From Liquidambar formosana (Eukaryota > Streptophyta > Magnoliopsida > Saxifragales > Altingiaceae), in the NCBI GenBank assembly GCA_039720395.1, contig CM077827.1:23464375-23528374 (forward strand): a stretch of DNA of 64,000 nucleotides. Direction: 5' to 3'. The notes under the pieces were generated by a model. It did not search any database. It was given only the letters and a program-made list of their open reading frames with translations, and had not been told where the DNA came from. Shown here one piece after another: positions 60,541-64,000 of this stretch (position 1 is its first letter; the number at the start of each line of letters is the position of its first letter). Made by a program: the position numbers and the translations under genes.

Positions 60541-61408
60541 TTCCAATTAAGTACTGCACAACTCCTACGCACGGGTGTAGTTGAACTAGCTTGATTTTTA
60601 TTTTTTTATTTTTGATAAATGAACTAGCTTGATTTAATTTCATCTAATCATCCCCTTGGATTCTGAGTAAATTAATCAAAACTCTTTATAGATATCAGGG
60701 GTCTTTCGGTAATTTGCAAATTGGATTTGATTGATAAATCTAAATTACTATTGTTGTAAGTGAAAAAAGCCATGCAGATTGACTTCTGACTCAATTAATG
60801 GTGAAATATCATTGTACCTTTAGAGGTTAGACCGTAGAGGATTATTAACGGATTTGGATTTGGTGCATTTAGTCACTTAAAATGTACAGTAAAGTTACCC
60901 TGAGATGAGTGATACATCGCACGGTAACTTCATGGTGCATTTAAAGTGACTAAATGCATCAATCCACTTTCGATTGTATTTTCTAATTAAGTACTGCACA
61001 ACTCCTACGCACGGGGTGTAGTTGAACTAGCTTAATTTTTATTTTTTTATTTTTGATAAATGAACTAGCTTGATTTAATTTCATCTAATCATCCCCTTGG
61101 ATTTTGAGTAAATTAATCAAAACTCTTTATAGATATCAGGGGTCTTTTGGTAATTTGCAGATTGGATTTGATTGATAAATCTAAATTACTATTGTTGTAA
61201 GTGAAAAAATCCATGTAGATCGACTTCTAACTCAATTAATGGTGAAATATCATTGTACCTTTAGAGGTTAGACCTTGGAGGATTATTAACGGATTTGGAT
61301 TTGGTGCATTTAGTCACTTAAAATGTAAAGTTACCCTGAGATGAGCGATACGTCGCACGGTAACTTTACGGTGCATTTAAAGTGACTAAATGCATCAATC
61401 CACTTTAT
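60541..61408. repeat. 440-bp tandem duplication, each copy ending in a foldback
   Basis: AAGTACTGCACAACTCCTAC occurs at 60549 and 60989, with near-identity for over 400 bp. Each unit ends in a ~105-bp hairpin (60860-60965 and 61298-61402) with arms TGCATTTAGTCACTT(T)AAAT and AAGTTACC..GGTAACTT around a short loop containing GATACATCGCAC or GATACGTCGCAC. Confidence 0.9.
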
Positions 61409-61679
61409 TTATTAACTCTCTCCACTATCCAATTCTTATTTACATTTATTTTCTACAACTTCTGTGCATATATTAATTTTACCCACAAACAGACTAGGTT
61501 GATCCTTTTTAATTAGTTTTTATTTATTCACTCTAAAACCCCTATTCCCTTTGTTTGACCCTAACCTACTTCCACTAGTCCTATAATAGCAATTGTACAC
61601 ACTCTAGTCTCTAGTTTTTCAAGGGTTCTTCCACATTAGTAATAGGATCGATAATTCGAATGGCCAGGAAAATAAATAA

Positions 61680-62637
61680 ATAGGGGAAATTAGCAATTAC
61701 CCCTATTAGGGACTTCTTTTAACCAAAAACTCACCATAAGAGTTTTTAACTCTATAACCCATTTTTAGTGATTCTTTAAGCATAAGGAAATCATTTTTTA
61801 AAAATACCTATTTTAACCTTTTATATTTACGGTATATTTTTTCAAACTGAATTCATTTACAAAGAAGAAGAAGAAAAAGAAGAATAGGGGGATGGGGGGA
61901 GGGAAAAGAGAGAGAGAGAGAAGTGGTAGCGGCTGATGAAGAATGGCCAGAACGGCTCAGGCGATGCTCGTGCAGTGCGAAGATGTGGATTTGAAGAAGA
62001 AGAAAAAGTAGAAAAAGAAGAAGAATGGGAGCGATGCTCGTGCGGGGCGATGTGAAGATCTGGATTTGGAATAGCGCCGGCGATGCTCATGCTCGTGCAC
62101 CCCGCCATGGCTGTCGTCTTCTTCTTCTTCTTATTTTCATTTCCAAACTCCAGATCTGCTCCCTTTCTTCTTTTTTTTTTTTTTTTTTTTTTTGTTTTTT
62201 TTTGTTGCAATTTCAGATCCGGTCATTTTTTGGGGGATGCTATTGTAGTGTTTTTTTAAAACTTAAAATAGCAAGTTGTTATTGTATTGCTATATATTTT
62301 TTTAAAGACAACAGTAAACTGTTACTATGTGGTGTATAATTTTTTCAAAATACACAATAATAAACTGTTACCGTTATCTGTATAAATTTTTTAAAGCACA
62401 CAATAGTAAACTGTTACTATTGTCTGTATAAATTTTACAAAGCACATAGTAATAAACTGTTACTGTTGTATATATAAAATGGCACATTTACAAAGCACAT
62501 AGTAATAAATGGTGGAAGTACATAAGAGAGTTATGGTTGTGTTTTGGCCATGGCAACAGATCTAGTAGGAAAGAAGAGGAAAAAAAATGAGAAAAGAAGA
62601 AGAATAAGAAAGGTGCTCGTAGAGAAAAAGTGAGAGG

Positions 62638-62685
<48 letters not shown>

Positions 62686-62976
62686 TGAAGCTGTAGGAGA
62701 AGTTGACTAGCGTTGAAGATGAAAAGAAGAAGGTGCTGGAATAGCATTTGCAGCTTGATTGGCAGTGGGGAAACATAGAAGGCGGTGGAACCACAGGAGA
62801 GAAGGAGAGAATGTGGGAAAAAAATGACACGGTTGTAATTTGATTCAAAATGTAAAAAATAAGTGTATTTTTGTCACTATGGGGTCAAAAGGGGTTTTCA
62901 CAAAATTATTTTTCACTTAGGGCCTATTGTAAAAGTATTCTTATACTTAGGTGCTAAGGCCGAAATTCCCTATAAT
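61680..62976. mobile_element. 1.3-kb terminal-inverted-repeat element, non-autonomous
   Basis: The left end ATAGGGGAAATTAGC and the reverse complement of the right end (ATAGGGAATTTCGGC) match imperfectly. The interior has GAAGAAGAA / GAGAGA stretches, a repeated GCGATGCTCGTGC block, and CAATAGTAAACTGTTACTAT-type repeats near 62.3-62.5 kb. Open frames (for example 61857-62210 minus) follow this composition. A ~9-bp A/T target duplication is possible but inexact. Confidence 0.5.
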
Positions 62977-63109
62977 TAAATAGCCAAAAGAATATATATG
63001 GGTTTTCTTTATTTGGTGTTAAGCAATAATAGGCATTATTCCTATTGAAAGTGTTTGATCATCTTAGGAGGCATCCTAGTGTTGTAGTATATAGTAATAG
63101 TCATATTCC

Positions 63110-63330
63110 TCTCTTTTTTGGGTCTAATGATAGAAGAGATTGCATTTAAAAAAACGGATTAAGATTACATGATGTCTTCCTCGAAGGTTGGGATTAGCCA
63201 ACTAGGAGAATCTTCTAACCAGATTTCCTAGTCATCCACAACAAAGAGCATGCTTAGCAATCTCATTAACCACTCTATTACAATCTCTTGGAATAGCTAA
63301 AAAAGTCTTTCACTTTGTGCTCTGTTACAA
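63110..63330 (-). mobile_element. LINE RNase H C-terminal remnant
   Basis: The minus-strand reading IPRDCNRVVNEIAKHALC resembles the end of the plant LINE RNase H domain (..R..N.VA..LAK.AL). It is short and broken. The remaining 63331-64000 shows (AAT)n and a terminal T-run but no gene. Confidence 0.45.
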
Positions 63331-64000
63331 TTTCTTAAAGGTACAATTAATTGAAAGAAAATGTGCTAAGCTGCCATATTTAAACAAGCTAATAACAGTT
63401 ATATAATAATAATAATAATAATGATAAACAAGAAGAATTAACGTAAAAACAGCAATAGGTTTACTACTACATATAAAGACTAAAAGAAAGACCTAACTAA
63501 TGATGCATATATGAAAGAGAGCCAAACGACACATGTAGATTGTTTTTTGGTACAATGGGAGGGGTTCGAACACTTAATCTAACTTACTCCTCAAGAGCAA
63601 TATATATGTACTTTTGACCAACCACGTTTTCTGACTTTCCTTAAGAACAATGTATATTATCATTTCCTAAATTAGTGGACTTTAAAGCCTTATAAGATTT
63701 AAGAAAAGACTTATGCCAATAGAAATGATATATTATTGACTTGTGGCCAACAAACCCATATATATTTAGTATTTGAATTGTTGTTGAGATTATGTCCTCT
63801 ATTAGAATATTTATTTTTAGTGTAGATGCTGTATGGTTTGGAATAACGTAACCAATTGTTTTTATAGGTTCTTGTCGACATTTAAGAAGTTCAAAACTTT
63901 CTATTTCCTTAATCAGATATGCTACTTAGCTTAAATGAAAGAGACTTGAAGATAAACTAGTTGGGCAATGGGATTTGGGGGTTTCTTTTTTTTTTTTTTT

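Noticed and set aside
62025..62848. Ser/Leu-rich ORFs on both strands
   Set aside because: GAA/GAGA microsatellite composition within a TIR element, with no domain.
1..64000. CRISPR arrays, prokaryotic operons, rRNA genes and tRNA genes
   Set aside because: None seen. Tandem repeats here lack regular unique spacers, and the only tRNA-like sequence is the head of SINE copies. The spliced genes show a plant nuclear origin.

Overview
This is a 64-kb piece of a plant nuclear genome, most likely a eudicot. It is AT-rich, with spliced genes (GT..AG introns, some longer than 5 kb), chloroplast and plant-specific gene families, and many plant transposon remnants. There are no operons, ribosome-binding sites or CRISPR arrays. 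I could not fix the species.

Three protein-coding genes can be reconstructed with closed reading frames, all on the minus strand. (1) 13375 down to 4164: a Sec14-like (CRAL-TRIO) lipid-transfer protein, 5 coding exons, 391 aa, with a 5'UTR intron. Its C-terminus carries three 25-aa tandem repeats. (2) 24947 down to 23551: a two-exon chloroplast-targeted DUF3148 protein, CRR42, an assembly factor of the NDH complex, 129 aa. (3) 55838 down to 27174: the TOUSLED (TSL) Ser/Thr protein kinase, 16 exons, 680 aa, spread over 28.7 kb. TSL and CRR42 are also neighbours in Arabidopsis (At5g20930 and At5g20935, from memory), which supports both calls.

Layout: 0-4.1 kb holds small DNA transposons (two hAT-like, one Harbinger-like) and a 33-bp palindrome-bearing tandem array. 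4.2-14.4 kb is the Sec14 gene, whose introns hold an L1 LINE piece, a 1.5-kb hAT-like element and a 735-bp Harbinger-like element. 14.4-23.5 kb is intergenic and dominated by a 5.46-kb apparent solo LTR (Ogre/Tat-like) with a 5-bp target duplication and two internal tandem arrays (101-bp and 161-bp periods). It sits inside an older palindromic repeat and is followed by a SINE split by a nested 650-bp element. 23.5-25 kb is CRR42. 25-27.2 kb is intergenic with one unidentified GC-richer ORF. 27.2-55.9 kb is TSL, whose introns hold LINE 3' ends in both orientations, a Mutator-like MITE, nested hAT-like elements, SINEs, an RTE LINE fragment, minisatellites and long homopolymers. 56-64 kb lies upstream of TSL and holds a T35 run, a G33 run, a palindromic repeat, LTR-like debris, a 440-bp duplication with foldbacks, and a 1.3-kb terminal-inverted-repeat element. 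No gene was recognised there.

The three genes act in unrelated processes: membrane lipid traffic, chloroplast NDH assembly, and nuclear chromatin or cell-cycle signalling. I see no sign of a new multi-gene system. The unusual content is in the nested repeats, some of which carry their own empty sites or exact target duplications, and in the repeat-extended Sec14 tail.
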